Source: SCGC-AG-212-J23 sp035762345 (GTDB lineage: Bacteria > Pseudomonadota > Gammaproteobacteria > Burkholderiales > SG8-39). Taken from it: DNA of 52,481 bases. Of the stretch, positions 26,326 through 35,387 are shown piece by piece (positions within the stretch are counted from its first letter, which is position 1; each line of letters opens with the position of its first letter). The notes under the pieces were generated by a model that had not been told where the DNA came from, made no database searches, and worked only from the letters and a program-made list of their open reading frames with translations. The DNA lies in NCBI GenBank assembly GCA_035762345.1, contig DASTPE010000153.1, forward strand, positions 1 through 52,481. The letters are read 5' to 3'. Position numbers and translations under genes: made by a program.

Positions 26326-27918
26326 CTAGAGGATCAACTTGCGGATGTCGGAAAGCACCGAGACGAGGAAAGCGGAGAAGCGGGCGGCGGTGGCGCCGTC
26401 GATGACGCGATGATCGTAGGAAAGCGACAGCGGAAGCATGAGGCGCGGCGCGAATTGCTTGCCGTCCCACACGGGCCGAGTCGCGCTGCGCGAGACACCG
26501 AGGATCGCCACTTCCGGCGCGTTAATGATGGGCGTGAACGCAGTGCCGCCGATACCGCCGAGGCTCGAGATGGAGAAGGTGCCGCCCTGCATGTCGCCGG
26601 GCTTCAACTTGCCGTCGCGCGCGAGCTTGGAAATATCGCCCAGCTCCTTGGCGATGTCGAACACGCCCTTGCGGTCGGCGTCGCGCACCACCGGAACGAC
26701 GAGGCCGCCCGGCGTGTCGACCGCGACGCCGATGTGGTAGTACTTCTTGACGATCAGGCTCTCGCCCGACTTCTCGAGCGACGCGTTGAACTGGGGGAAT
26801 TGCTTCAGCGCGGTGACGCAGGCCTTGATCATGAAGGCGAGCATCGTCAGCTTGAAGCCCTTCTTCTCGGTCTCGACGGTCTGCGCCTTGCGGAACGCCT
26901 CGAGGTCGGTGATGTCGGCCTCGTCGAACTGGGTCACGTGCGGGATCGAGATCCAGTTGCGGTGCAGGTAAGGCCCCGAGAGCTTCTGGATGCGCGAGAG
27001 AGGCTTGGTCTCGACCGGGCCGAACTTGGCGAAGTCGACTTCCGGCCACGCGGGCAGGTTGAAGGGCAGCGCACCCCCTTCGGCCTTCGCTGCCACCGGA
27101 GCCTTCTGCTGGATTACGCCTTTGACGAATGCCTGCACATCGCTATGCAGGATGCGCCCCTTCGGCCCGCTGCCTTGCACCACTCCGAGATCGACACCGA
27201 GCTCGCGCGCGAACTTGCGTACCGACGGGCTGGCGTGCGGCTTAGCGCGCGTTTCCTCGCGCGGCTCGCGCGGCACCGGCCGTGTGCCATGGATCTGCAT
27301 CGGCAAGGCTGCCGGCGCAGACGCGGGCGGCGGGGCTGGCGCCGCGGGCTTGGCTTTTTCCGGGGCCCGTGCAAGTGCTGACGTCGAGTCGAGAAGCAAT
27401 ATCGCAGAGCCCTTCGACACCTTGTCGCCGACCTTGACTTTCAATTCCCGCACCACGCCGGCTGCGGGTGACGGGATCTCCATCGTCGCTTTGTCCGACT
27501 CAAGGGTGATGAGCGACTGCTCCTTCGATACCGCGTCGCCCGGCTTAACCAGCACCTCGATGACTTCAACGTCCTTGAAGTCGCCGATGTCCGGGACCGG
27601 CACGGTCGTCGCCTCGCTGCCCGTCGCCTTCGGCGCCGGCTGGGCCTTCGGCTTGTCCTCGGGCTCCGGGGGGGCCTCGCCGTTTCCCTTGTCGTCGAGC
27701 ACGAGGATCGGCGAGCCCTTGGACACTTTGTCGCCGACCTTGATCGTGAGCTGCTTGACCACGCCCGCCGCCGGCGACGGGATCTCCATCGTGGCCTTGT
27801 CGGATTCGAGCGTGATGAGCGACTGTTCCTTCGATATCGCGTCGCCCGGCTTGACCAGCACCTCGATGACTTCAACGTCCTTGAAGTCGCCGATGTCGGG
27901 GACGACGACCTGGCTCAT
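26326..27918 (-). CDS. aceF: Dihydrolipoamide acetyltransferase (PDH E2), two lipoyl domains
   Basis: The core of the pyruvate dehydrogenase complex; moves acetyl groups to CoA. Two lipoyl domains (residues 1-76 with K41, and about 104-178 with K143) are joined by a charged linker. Then come an Ala/Pro hinge, the peripheral-subunit-binding domain (ASPSVRKFARELGVDL, GRILHSDVQAFV), and the catalytic domain ending with the active-site SYDHRVIDGATAARF. Length 530 aa. The start overlaps the aceE stop as ATGA. The two lipoyl segments and the one in lpdA are very alike in DNA as well as protein. Confidence 0.97.
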   Translation of the reverse strand: MSQVVVPDIGDFKDVEVIEVLVKPGDAISKEQSLITLESDKATMEIPSPAAGVVKQLTIKVGDKVSKGSPILVLDDKGNGEAPPEPEDKPKAQPAPKATGSEATTVPVPDIGDFKDVEVIEVLVKPGDAVSKEQSLITLESDKATMEIPSPAAGVVRELKVKVGDKVSKGSAILLLDSTSALARAPEKAKPAAPAPPPASAPAALPMQIHGTRPVPREPREETRAKPHASPSVRKFARELGVDLGVVQGSGPKGRILHSDVQAFVKGVIQQKAPVAAKAEGGALPFNLPAWPEVDFAKFGPVETKPLSRIQKLSGPYLHRNWISIPHVTQFDEADITDLEAFRKAQTVETEKKGFKLTMLAFMIKACVTALKQFPQFNASLEKSGESLIVKKYYHIGVAVDTPGGLVVPVVRDADRKGVFDIAKELGDISKLARDGKLKPGDMQGGTFSISSLGGIGGTAFTPIINAPEVAILGVSRSATRPVWDGKQFAPRLMLPLSLSYDHRVIDGATAARFSAFLVSVLSDIRKLIL

Positions 27919-30605
27919 ACGGTGGTCGGATCCGCTTTCTCCGGGTCAAGGCCGTACTTCTTGATGGCATCGGCCACCGTCTTCGCTTTGCCCTCACCCT
28001 GGTCCGCCAGCGCCTTCAGCGCCGCGATGGCGACAAAGTACCGGTTCACCTCAAAGAAGTGGCGCAGCTTTGCACGCGAGTCGGAGCGGCCGAAGCCATC
28101 GGTGCCGAGCACGCGGTAGACCCGGTCCTTCGGAATGAAAGGCCGGATCTGGTCGGCGAAGGCCTTCATGTAGTCGCTCGCCGCGACCACGGGGCCGGCC
28201 AGCCGCTTCTCGAGTGTCTCGCTTACATAAGGAACTTTCGGTTTCGCGTCCGGGTGAAGCATGTTCCAGCGATCGGCGGCAAGGCCGTCGCGCCGCAGCT
28301 CGGTGAAGCTCGTCGCGCTCCAAACATCCGCCGCTACGCCCCAGTCTTTTTCGAGGAGCTCGGCGGCCGCCTCGACTTCACGCAGGATGGTCCCCGAGCC
28401 GAGGAGCTGTACACGCGCTTTGGCTTTGGACTTGGATTCACGAAGCAAATACATCCCCTTGAGAATGCCCTGCTCGGAGCCCTGCGGCATCGCCGGGTGC
28501 TCGTAATTCTCGTTCATCAGAGTGACGTAGTAGTACACATCCTCCTGGTTCGTCACCATGCGGCGCAGGCCGTCGTGCACGATGACCGCGATTTCGTAAC
28601 CGTAAGTCGGGTCGTACGAGATGCAGTTGGGGACTACGGAAGAGAGCACGTGCGAGTGGCCGTCTTCGTGCTGCAGCCCTTCGCCGTTCAGCGTGGTGCG
28701 GCCGGCGGTTGCTCCGAGCAGGAAGCCGCGCGCGCGCTGATCGGCGGCGGCCCACGCGAGGTCGCCGATGCGCTGCAGGCCGAACATCGAATAGAAGATA
28801 TAGAACGGCACCATCACCTGGTTCGAATGGCTGTACGAGGTCGCCGCCGCGATCCAGGAGGAAAAAGCACCGGCTTCGTTGATACCTTCCTCCAGGATCT
28901 GCCCCGACTTGTCCTCGCGGTAGTACATGACCTGGTCTTTGTCGACCGGCTCGTACTTCTGGCCCTCGGGAGCGAAGATCCCGAGCTGGCGGAACATGCC
29001 CTCCATGCCGAAGGTGCGCGCCTCGTCGGGCACGATCGGCACGACGTGCTTGCCGATTTCCTTGTCGCGCACGAGCGCGGTGAGCACGCGAACGAAGGCC
29101 ATCGTCGTCGAGATCTCGCGGCCCTCGCCCGAGCCTTTCAGAAGCGGGTCGAAGGCGCTCAGCGAAGGCACGGCTGGGATCTTGTCCGCCTTCGCACGAC
29201 GCTGCGGCAAATAGCCACCGAGTGCCTTTCTGCGCTCGTGCAGGTACTTCATCTCCGGCGAGTCGGGCGCCGGAATGTAGAACGGCAGCTCGTCGAGTTT
29301 CTCGTCCGGGATCGGGATCGCAAACTGATCGCGCATCTCCTTGATCGTGGAGGTGTCGATCTTTTTCAACTGGTGTGTCGGGTTCTTCGCCTGGCCCTGC
29401 TTGCCGAGGCCGAAGCCCTTGATCGTCTTGGCGAGGATTACGGTGGGCTGGCCTTTGTGCTTCACCGCCGCCGCGTAGGCCGCGTAGACCTTGTGCGGGT
29501 CGTGGCCGCCGCGGTTCAAGCGCCAGATGTCCTCGTCAGTCATGCGCGAAACCATCTCGAGCAGCTTGGGGTGCTTGCCGAAGAAGTTCTTGCGCACGAA
29601 GGCGCCGTCGTTCGCCTTGTAGTTCTGGTACTCGCCATCGACGGTCTCCTCCATTACGCGAAGGAGGATTCCGTCCTTGTCGCGCGCGAGCAGCGGATCC
29701 CAATACGAGCCCCAGATCACCTTGACCACGTTCCAGCCGGCGCCACGGAAGTCGCCTTCGAGCTCCTGGATGATCTTGCCGTTGCCACGCACCGGGCCGT
29801 CGAGGCGCTGCAGATTGCAATTCACCACAAAGATCAGGTTGTCGAGCTTCTCGCGTGCGGCAAGCCCGATCGCGCCCATCGACTCCGGCTCATCCATCTC
29901 TCCATCGCCGCAGAACATCCATACCTTGCGCTTCCCCGTGTCGGCGAGGCCGCGCGCCTGCAGATACTTGAGGAAACGCGCCATGTAGATGGCCTGGATC
30001 GGGCCGAGGCCCATCGACACGGTCGGGAACTGCCAGTAATCCGGCATCAGCCACGGATGGGGATACGACGAGACGCCTTTGCGGTCTACCTCGCGGCGGA
30101 AACTCAGCAATCTATCCTGCGAAAGCCTTCCTTCCAGGAGCGAGCGCGCGTACACGCCCGGCGACGAGTGGCCCTGAAAGTAGATGAGATCGCCGCCGTG
30201 CCCGTCGTGCGGTGCGTTCCAGAAATGCTGCTGCCCGGTGCCGAAGAGCGTGCCGACAGACGCAAAGCTGGCGATGTGGCCGCCGAGCTCGTCGTCGTTC
30301 TTGTTCGCGCGCGCGACCATCACCATCGCGTTCCAGCGGCAGATGGAGCGGATGCGCTCTTCGAGCGCGACGTTGCCCGGCGAGCGCTCCTCCATGTGCG
30401 GCGGGATGGTGTTGATGTACGCCGTGTTCGGCGAGAACGGGATGTACGCGCCCGAGCGACGCGCCTTGTCGATCAGCCGCTCGAGCAGGTAGTGCGCGCG
30501 CTCCGGCCCCTCGCGCTCGAGCACCGCTTCCAGGGCATCGAGCCATTCCTGGGTTTCAAGCGCGTCGGGATCGTTCGCGGCCGGGAATTGTGGAACGGCA
30601 GACAT
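27915..30605 (-). CDS. aceE: Pyruvate dehydrogenase E1, homodimeric type
   Basis: Decarboxylates pyruvate and reductively acetylates the lipoyl groups of AceF, using thiamine diphosphate. The 896-aa protein matches the single-chain E1 type: MSAVPQFPAANDPDALETQE start, RSGAYIPFSPNTAYINTIPP, GHSSPGVYARSLLEGRL, the TPP motif CGDGEMDEPESMGAIGLA with CNLQRLDGPVRGNGK, and a complete C-terminal domain (RVYRVLGTDGFGRSDSRAKL). It heads the aceE-aceF-lpdA operon. There is no recognisable Shine-Dalgarno before the ATG; instead a tandem 11-bp repeat begins 2 bp upstream of it. Confidence 0.97.
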   Translation of the reverse strand: MSAVPQFPAANDPDALETQEWLDALEAVLEREGPERAHYLLERLIDKARRSGAYIPFSPNTAYINTIPPHMEERSPGNVALEERIRSICRWNAMVMVARANKNDDELGGHIASFASVGTLFGTGQQHFWNAPHDGHGGDLIYFQGHSSPGVYARSLLEGRLSQDRLLSFRREVDRKGVSSYPHPWLMPDYWQFPTVSMGLGPIQAIYMARFLKYLQARGLADTGKRKVWMFCGDGEMDEPESMGAIGLAAREKLDNLIFVVNCNLQRLDGPVRGNGKIIQELEGDFRGAGWNVVKVIWGSYWDPLLARDKDGILLRVMEETVDGEYQNYKANDGAFVRKNFFGKHPKLLEMVSRMTDEDIWRLNRGGHDPHKVYAAYAAAVKHKGQPTVILAKTIKGFGLGKQGQAKNPTHQLKKIDTSTIKEMRDQFAIPIPDEKLDELPFYIPAPDSPEMKYLHERRKALGGYLPQRRAKADKIPAVPSLSAFDPLLKGSGEGREISTTMAFVRVLTALVRDKEIGKHVVPIVPDEARTFGMEGMFRQLGIFAPEGQKYEPVDKDQVMYYREDKSGQILEEGINEAGAFSSWIAAATSYSHSNQVMVPFYIFYSMFGLQRIGDLAWAAADQRARGFLLGATAGRTTLNGEGLQHEDGHSHVLSSVVPNCISYDPTYGYEIAVIVHDGLRRMVTNQEDVYYYVTLMNENYEHPAMPQGSEQGILKGMYLLRESKSKAKARVQLLGSGTILREVEAAAELLEKDWGVAADVWSATSFTELRRDGLAADRWNMLHPDAKPKVPYVSETLEKRLAGPVVAASDYMKAFADQIRPFIPKDRVYRVLGTDGFGRSDSRAKLRHFFEVNRYFVAIAALKALADQGEGKAKTVADAIKKYGLDPEKADPTTV

Positions 30606-30607
30606 AT

Positions 30608-30629
30608 GTATGACTCAGGTATGACTCAG
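30608..30629. repeat. Tandem 11-bp repeat just upstream of aceE
   Basis: GTATGACTCAG occurs twice in perfect tandem (30608-30618, 30619-30629). Each copy contains the near-palindrome TGACTCA. It occupies the position of the ribosome-binding site of aceE. It could be an operator for the PDH operon or a chance duplication. Confidence 0.5.
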
Positions 30630-30655
30630 TCTTGCTGCAGGAGGGCGAGGCAAGC

Positions 30656-30685
30656 TTAACCAGAAAATGGGGGCAATGCTAGACT
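30656..30685 (+). promoter_or_regulatory. Possible folD promoter
   Basis: TTAACC (30656-30661) and TAGACT (30680-30685) are spaced by 18 bp, ending 10 nt before the folD ATG. Both boxes are partial matches. Confidence 0.35.
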
Positions 30686-30695
30686 GCGCGGCCCC

Positions 30696-31553
30696 ATGGC
30701 AGCCCGGATCCTCGACGGAAAATCGCTCGCGTCGCGGCTTCGCACCGAGATGAAGCTGCGGGTCGACGCGCTTGTGCAGCGCGGAGTACGGCCGGGGCTC
30801 GCCGTGATCCTCGCTGGCGACGACGCCGCCTCGCGCGTCTACGTGCGCAACAAGACTGTGGCCGCCACCGAGATCGGCATGCATTCCGAGCTGTACGAGT
30901 TCAGGCGGGACGTTACCGAAGCGGTTGTTCTCGAAAAAGTGGATGCCCTAAACCGGGACCCCGCCGTCCATAGCATCCTGGTGCAGCTCCCGCTCCCGAG
31001 GCATATCGACGCCGCGCGCGTTCTCGAGACGGTTGCGCCGGCGAAGGATGTCGACGGCTTCCACGAGGCGAACCTGGGCGCGCTGCTCGCCGGGCGGCCG
31101 GGCGTCGTGCCGTGCACGCCACTCGGCGTCATGCGGCTCATCGAGCAGGCCGGCGTGCCCTTGGCCGGACGCCATGCGGTGGTCATCGGCCGCTCTAACA
31201 TCGTCGGCAAGCCCCTCGCGCTTCTGCTCCTGCAAAAGGACGCGAGCGTCACCATCTGCCATTCGAAAACTCCGGAAATTGAAACCATTACGCGGCAAGC
31301 GGATATTCTGGTCGCCGCGGTCGGACGGGCGAAACTCGTCGGCACGGACATGGTCAAACCCGGAGCCTGCGTGATCGACGTCGGCGTGAATCGCCTGCCC
31401 GACGGCAAGCTCGCAGGCGATGTGGACTTCGACGCTGTCAAAGACATCGCGGGCTGGATCACGCCGGTGCCCGGCGGCGTCGGCCCAATGACGATCGCAA
31501 TGCTGCTGGAGAACTGCCTCCGTGCTGCCGCAAGAGAAAAACCCGCTTCTTGA
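30696..31553 (+). CDS. folD: Methylene-THF dehydrogenase / methenyl-THF cyclohydrolase
   Basis: Bifunctional enzyme that interconverts methylene- and formyl-tetrahydrofolate using NADP. In the 285-aa protein: ASRVYVRNKTVA with the catalytic Tyr/Lys pair, VQLPLPRHID, KDVDGFHEANLGAL, PCTPLGVMRLI, the cofactor loop VIGRSNIVGKPLALLLL, and ITPVPGGVGPMTIAMLLEN. Its 3' end overlaps the GTG start of prlC by 32 bp. It is divergent from aceE. Confidence 0.97.
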   Translation: MAARILDGKSLASRLRTEMKLRVDALVQRGVRPGLAVILAGDDAASRVYVRNKTVAATEIGMHSELYEFRRDVTEAVVLEKVDALNRDPAVHSILVQLPLPRHIDAARVLETVAPAKDVDGFHEANLGALLAGRPGVVPCTPLGVMRLIEQAGVPLAGRHAVVIGRSNIVGKPLALLLLQKDASVTICHSKTPEIETITRQADILVAAVGRAKLVGTDMVKPGACVIDVGVNRLPDGKLAGDVDFDAVKDIAGWITPVPGGVGPMTIAMLLENCLRAAAREKPAS

Positions 31554-33558
31554 TTTTTCCGGCCTGCCGCGCTTCGCGGACCTCAAGCCCGAGCAGGTCA
31601 CGCCTGCCGTAGATCAGCTACTCGCCGACGCACGCGCCACCACGCAAGCCGTGGTCCAGGCGAAACCCACATGGAATGAATTCATCGCACCGCTCGAGGA
31701 CGCGAACGAGCGCCTCGGCCGCGCCTGGGGCCAGGTCGCGCACCTGCACGCGGTGATGGATAGCCCCGAGCTGCGCGAGGTCTACAACACGAACCTGCCG
31801 AAGGTCACCAAGTACTGGACCGAGCTCGGCCAGAACCTGCAGCTGTTCGAGAAATACAAGGCGCTCAGGGATTCGAACGAGTTTTCCATGCTGAACGCGG
31901 CGCGGAAGAAGATCGTTGAAAACGCGTTGCGCGACTTCCGCCTCGGCGGCGCCGAGCTACCGTCGGACAAGAAGCAGCGCTACGCGGAGATCCAGGAAGA
32001 GCTCGCGCGCCTTTCGGCGAAGTTCTCCGAGAACCTGCTGGACGCTACCAACGCCTTTTCGATTTGCGTCCCAAAAGACCCAATTTCGGGCATTCCGGAA
32101 GATGTTCTTCAAGCCGCGCGCGAGGCCGCACAGAAGGAGGGCAAGGACGGATGGAAATTCACGCTCCACATGCCGTCTTACCTCCCCGTGATGCAGTACG
32201 CCGACGACCGCTCGCTCCGCGAGAAGATGTATCACGCGAGCAGCACGCGCGCCTCGGAATTCGGCAACCCGCAGTGGGACAATGCGCCGCTCATCGCGAA
32301 AATCGTGCCTCTGCGCCGCGAGCTCGCGCAGCTCCTCGGTTACCGCGATTTCGCCGAGGTCTCGCTCGTGCCGAAAATGGCCGAGTCCTCGAGCCAGGTG
32401 CTCGCCTTCCTCGACGACCTCGCGCGCCGTGCGCGGCCGTTCGCGGAGCAGGATGTTCACGAGCTGAGAACCTTCGCCCGCGATGAGCTGGGAATCGAAG
32501 ACCTGCAAGCGTGGGACGTCGCGTACGCTTCCGAGAAGCTGCGCCTTAAGCGCTACTCGTTCTCCGACCAGGAAGTGAAGCAGTACTTTCCGGAGGAAGT
32601 GGTGATGCGCGGTCTTTTCCGCGTTGCGGAGCAGCTCTACCGCGTGAAGTTCGTTCCCGCCCACGCCCCCACCTGGCATCCCGACGTGCGCTTTTTCGAA
32701 GTGCGCGACGCGAACGGAGCCACCATCGGCCAGTTCTATATCGACCTGTACGCGCGCGAAACGAAGCGCGGCGGGGCTTGGATGGACGACGCGATCTCGC
32801 GCCGGCGCAAGGGCGATCGCATTCAGATCCCGGTGGCGTACCTGAACTGCAACTTTTCGCGTCCGGTTGGAGGCAAGCCTGCGCTCTTCACGCACGACGA
32901 GGTGCTCACGCTCTTCCACGAGTTCGGGCACGGGCTGCACCATCTGCTTACCCAGGTCGAGGATCTCGGCGTCTCGGGCATTAGCGGCGTTGAATGGGAC
33001 GCGGTTGAGCTGCCGAGCCAGTTCATGGAGAACTTCTGCTGGGAGTGGGACGTGCTGCGCGAAATGACCCGGCACGTTGATACGGGTCTGCCGATTCCGA
33101 GAAACCTGTTCGACCGCATGCTCGCCGCCAAGAACTTCCAGAGCGGGCTCGCGATGCTGCGCCAGATCGAGTTCGCGGTGTTCGACATGCGGCTGCACTC
33201 GGATTTCGACCCGGCGAGCGGCCGCAGCGCGCTCGACCTGCTCGAAGAGGTGCGCAAGCAGGTCGCAGTGCTCTTTCCGCCGGCATACAACCGCTTCCCG
33301 AACAGCTTCGGCCACATCTTCGGCGGCGGCTATGCGGCGGGCTACTACAGCTACAAGTGGGCCGAGGTGCTTTCTGCGGACGCCTATAGCCTGTTCGAAG
33401 AAAAAGGGGTGCTGAATCCCGATGCGGGCGCGCGCTTTCGCGACGAGATCCTCGCCGTCGGCGGCAGCCGTCCCGCAGCGGAATCGTTCCGCGCCTTCCG
33501 CGGCCGCGAGCCGAACGTCGAGGCGCTCCTGCGCCACAACGGAATGATCGCGGCGTAG
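31522..33558 (+). CDS. prlC: Oligopeptidase A (M3 metallopeptidase)
   Basis: A 678-aa cytoplasmic zinc endopeptidase that degrades oligopeptides such as cleaved signal peptides. The catalytic motif is FHEFGHGLHHLL (HExxH), with the third zinc ligand expected in the GVEWDAVELPSQFMENF segment downstream. The C-terminal AGYYSYKWAEVLSADAY is typical of M3 peptidases. The start is GTG 31522 (MLPQEKNPLLDFSGLPRF), matching family N-termini, inside the end of folD, so the two are probably translationally coupled. The stop directly abuts the next start. Confidence 0.95.
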   Translation: MLPQEKNPLLDFSGLPRFADLKPEQVTPAVDQLLADARATTQAVVQAKPTWNEFIAPLEDANERLGRAWGQVAHLHAVMDSPELREVYNTNLPKVTKYWTELGQNLQLFEKYKALRDSNEFSMLNAARKKIVENALRDFRLGGAELPSDKKQRYAEIQEELARLSAKFSENLLDATNAFSICVPKDPISGIPEDVLQAAREAAQKEGKDGWKFTLHMPSYLPVMQYADDRSLREKMYHASSTRASEFGNPQWDNAPLIAKIVPLRRELAQLLGYRDFAEVSLVPKMAESSSQVLAFLDDLARRARPFAEQDVHELRTFARDELGIEDLQAWDVAYASEKLRLKRYSFSDQEVKQYFPEEVVMRGLFRVAEQLYRVKFVPAHAPTWHPDVRFFEVRDANGATIGQFYIDLYARETKRGGAWMDDAISRRRKGDRIQIPVAYLNCNFSRPVGGKPALFTHDEVLTLFHEFGHGLHHLLTQVEDLGVSGISGVEWDAVELPSQFMENFCWEWDVLREMTRHVDTGLPIPRNLFDRMLAAKNFQSGLAMLRQIEFAVFDMRLHSDFDPASGRSALDLLEEVRKQVAVLFPPAYNRFPNSFGHIFGGGYAAGYYSYKWAEVLSADAYSLFEEKGVLNPDAGARFRDEILAVGGSRPAAESFRAFRGREPNVEALLRHNGMIAA

Positions 33559-34332
33559 GTGCGGCTCGCGACCTGGAACGTCAACTCCCTCAAGATTCGC
33601 CTGCCGCACCTCCTCGACTGGCTGCGTTCGCACCAGCCGGACGTGATGTGCCTTCAGGAGACGAAGACCGAGGATCACAACTTCCCGCTCGCCGAGATTC
33701 AGGGCGCGTGCTACCAGGCGGTGTACTGCGGGCAGAAGGCGTATAACGGCGTAGCGATCCTCGCGCGCACCGCGCTCACCGACGTCCAGCACGGGATCCC
33801 GGACTTCCCCGACGACCCGAAGCGCGTCATCGCGGCCACCGTCGACACTCCTTTCGGTCCGTCGCGCGTGCTCTGCCTCTACGCGCCAAACGGCGAAGCC
33901 CCGGGGACCGAGAAATACGCATACAAGCTACGCTGGTATCGAGCGTTGACCGCGTGGCTGGGACCCGAGTTGGAAAGACGGCCCCGGCTCGCCGTTCTTG
34001 GGGACCTCAATATCGCCCCCGAGCCGCGCGATGTCCACGACCCCAAGCGTTGGGCAGGCAAGATTCACTTCTCCCAGCCTGAGCGCGCCGCCTTCCAGGG
34101 AATGTTGAAAGCCGGCCTCAGGGACGCCTTTCGGCTGTTCGACCAGCCTGAAAAGCAGTTCACCTGGTGGGATTACCGCCTGAATGCCTTCCAGCGCGGC
34201 TGGGGGCTGCGCATCGACCACATCCTGCTCTCCCCCCAGCTTGCCGACCTATGCGACGACTGTGGGATTGACACCGAACCGCGAAAGCGCGAACGTCCTT
34301 CTGATCATGCTCCGGTGAAGGCAGAGCTTTAG
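33559..34332 (+). CDS. xthA: Exodeoxyribonuclease III / AP endonuclease
   Basis: A DNA repair enzyme that cleaves abasic sites and trims 3' ends. The 257-aa protein shows WNVNSLKIRLPHL, CLQETKTED with the metal-binding Glu, GDLNIAPEPRDVHDP, WWDYRLNAFQRGWGLRIDHI, and PSDHAPV with the catalytic Asp-His. The start GTG follows the prlC stop with no gap. It is the third gene of the folD-prlC-xthA run. Confidence 0.95.
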   Translation: MRLATWNVNSLKIRLPHLLDWLRSHQPDVMCLQETKTEDHNFPLAEIQGACYQAVYCGQKAYNGVAILARTALTDVQHGIPDFPDDPKRVIAATVDTPFGPSRVLCLYAPNGEAPGTEKYAYKLRWYRALTAWLGPELERRPRLAVLGDLNIAPEPRDVHDPKRWAGKIHFSQPERAAFQGMLKAGLRDAFRLFDQPEKQFTWWDYRLNAFQRGWGLRIDHILLSPQLADLCDDCGIDTEPRKRERPSDHAPVKAEL

Positions 34333-34360
34333 AACCGGAAGCATCAGCAAGGAGATGCGG

Positions 34361-35326
34361 GTGCGAGTGCGCAGGTTATTGCTTCTTGGTGCCGCCGCGA
34401 TCGTCGGGTATGTGCTGCTCGATGAGCCCGCGCCGCGCGGCGGGCTGGCGGTCGCGCAAACCGAGCGTGCCGACACGCGCACCACGCGCAAAGTGACTCC
34501 GGCCGAGCGTCTGGAGCTGCCTGAGCGTCGCGGCCTTTCCCGCACGCAGGGCGAGCTTTTCGGCGCTCCTCCGCCGCCAACGCCGGTGGCGAAGAAGCCG
34601 CAGCCCGCGCCCGTCGTCGCGCCGACGCCGGTTGCGCCGCCCGTGCCCTACCGATTCGCCGGCAAGGTCCGCAAAGGGTCGGAAGAAGAGGTGCTCATCT
34701 CGAAAGGCGACGTCGTGTTCCCGGTGAAGGCAGGCGACACGCTCGACGGGATGTACAAGGTCGAGTCGATCAGCGCCGAGCGGATCGATCTCGTCTATCT
34801 CCCGCTGGGCACGCGGGATCGCATCGTGGTGAACTCCGCGCTCGATGCCGAGCGCGCACCGCCACTTGTGGCCGCTCCCGCGCCCGCTGCGCCGGCCACG
34901 GCGAGCGCGAGTGGAGCGACAAGCGCGGGACCCGCGCAGCTTCGTTGGGAAGGCCCCGAGCGCGTGGCCGCCGGCGAAAGCTTCAGCGTCACGCTTCGCG
35001 TAAGCACTACGGAGCTGCTGCGCGCCGCGCCGATGCAGCTTCGATTCGCGCCGGACGTGCTGCAGCCGGTCAATGTACGGCCAGGGAAGTTCTTCGGCCA
35101 AGGCAGCTTCACTTACCGCGTCAATCCCGATGGATCCATCTTCGTCGGTGCGAGTTCGCCAGCTGCGGCCGCAGGCAACGACGCCGAGCTCGTCGTCGTG
35201 ACCTTCCGGCCGATCAAGGCCGGGATTACCGCGGAGCTCAGCATGGGCGCGCTCAGCCTGCAGGGCGCCTCGGGCCGCGCGATCGCGCACGAGCAGCTCG
35301 GCGCCTTCCGCACGGCGATCCAATAA
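34361..35326 (+). CDS. GspC/PulP-like protein with C-terminal cohesin-like domain
   Basis: A 321-aa inner-membrane protein. An N-terminal basic stretch and one hydrophobic helix (LLLLGAAAIVGYVLL) anchor it. A Pro-rich linker leads to a compact domain (PYRFAGKVRKGSEEEVLISK to YLPLGTRDRIVV) resembling the homology region of secretion proteins GspC/PilP that touches the secretin. After an Ala-rich linker, the last 120 residues fit a cohesin-type beta fold (MQLRFAPDVLQPVNVRPGKF, SIFVGASSPAAAAGNDAELV). In related systems such a domain is often at the C-terminus of the secretin, which here lacks it. AAGGAG at 34349-34354 suits the GTG at 34361 (6 nt) better than the ATG at 34355. Function inferred from the neighbouring secretion operon, with which it is convergent. 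Confidence 0.65.
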   Translation: MRVRRLLLLGAAAIVGYVLLDEPAPRGGLAVAQTERADTRTTRKVTPAERLELPERRGLSRTQGELFGAPPPPTPVAKKPQPAPVVAPTPVAPPVPYRFAGKVRKGSEEEVLISKGDVVFPVKAGDTLDGMYKVESISAERIDLVYLPLGTRDRIVVNSALDAERAPPLVAAPAPAAPATASASGATSAGPAQLRWEGPERVAAGESFSVTLRVSTTELLRAAPMQLRFAPDVLQPVNVRPGKFFGQGSFTYRVNPDGSIFVGASSPAAAAGNDAELVVVTFRPIKAGITAELSMGALSLQGASGRAIAHEQLGAFRTAIQ

Positions 35327-35387
35327 ACGAAATCGAGCGACCCGATCACCTTTGAGAACGGCGCTCTGACAATTCCGGAATAGCGAC

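Noticed and set aside
28059..30659. Very long open frame on the plus strand opposite aceE
   Set aside because: It mirrors aceE codon for codon, has Arg/His/Ala-rich composition and no known domain. In high-GC genomes such antisense frames are by-products of codon bias.
31957..33792. Open frame of over 600 codons opposite prlC
   Set aside because: Antisense shadow; prlC is unambiguous on the other strand.
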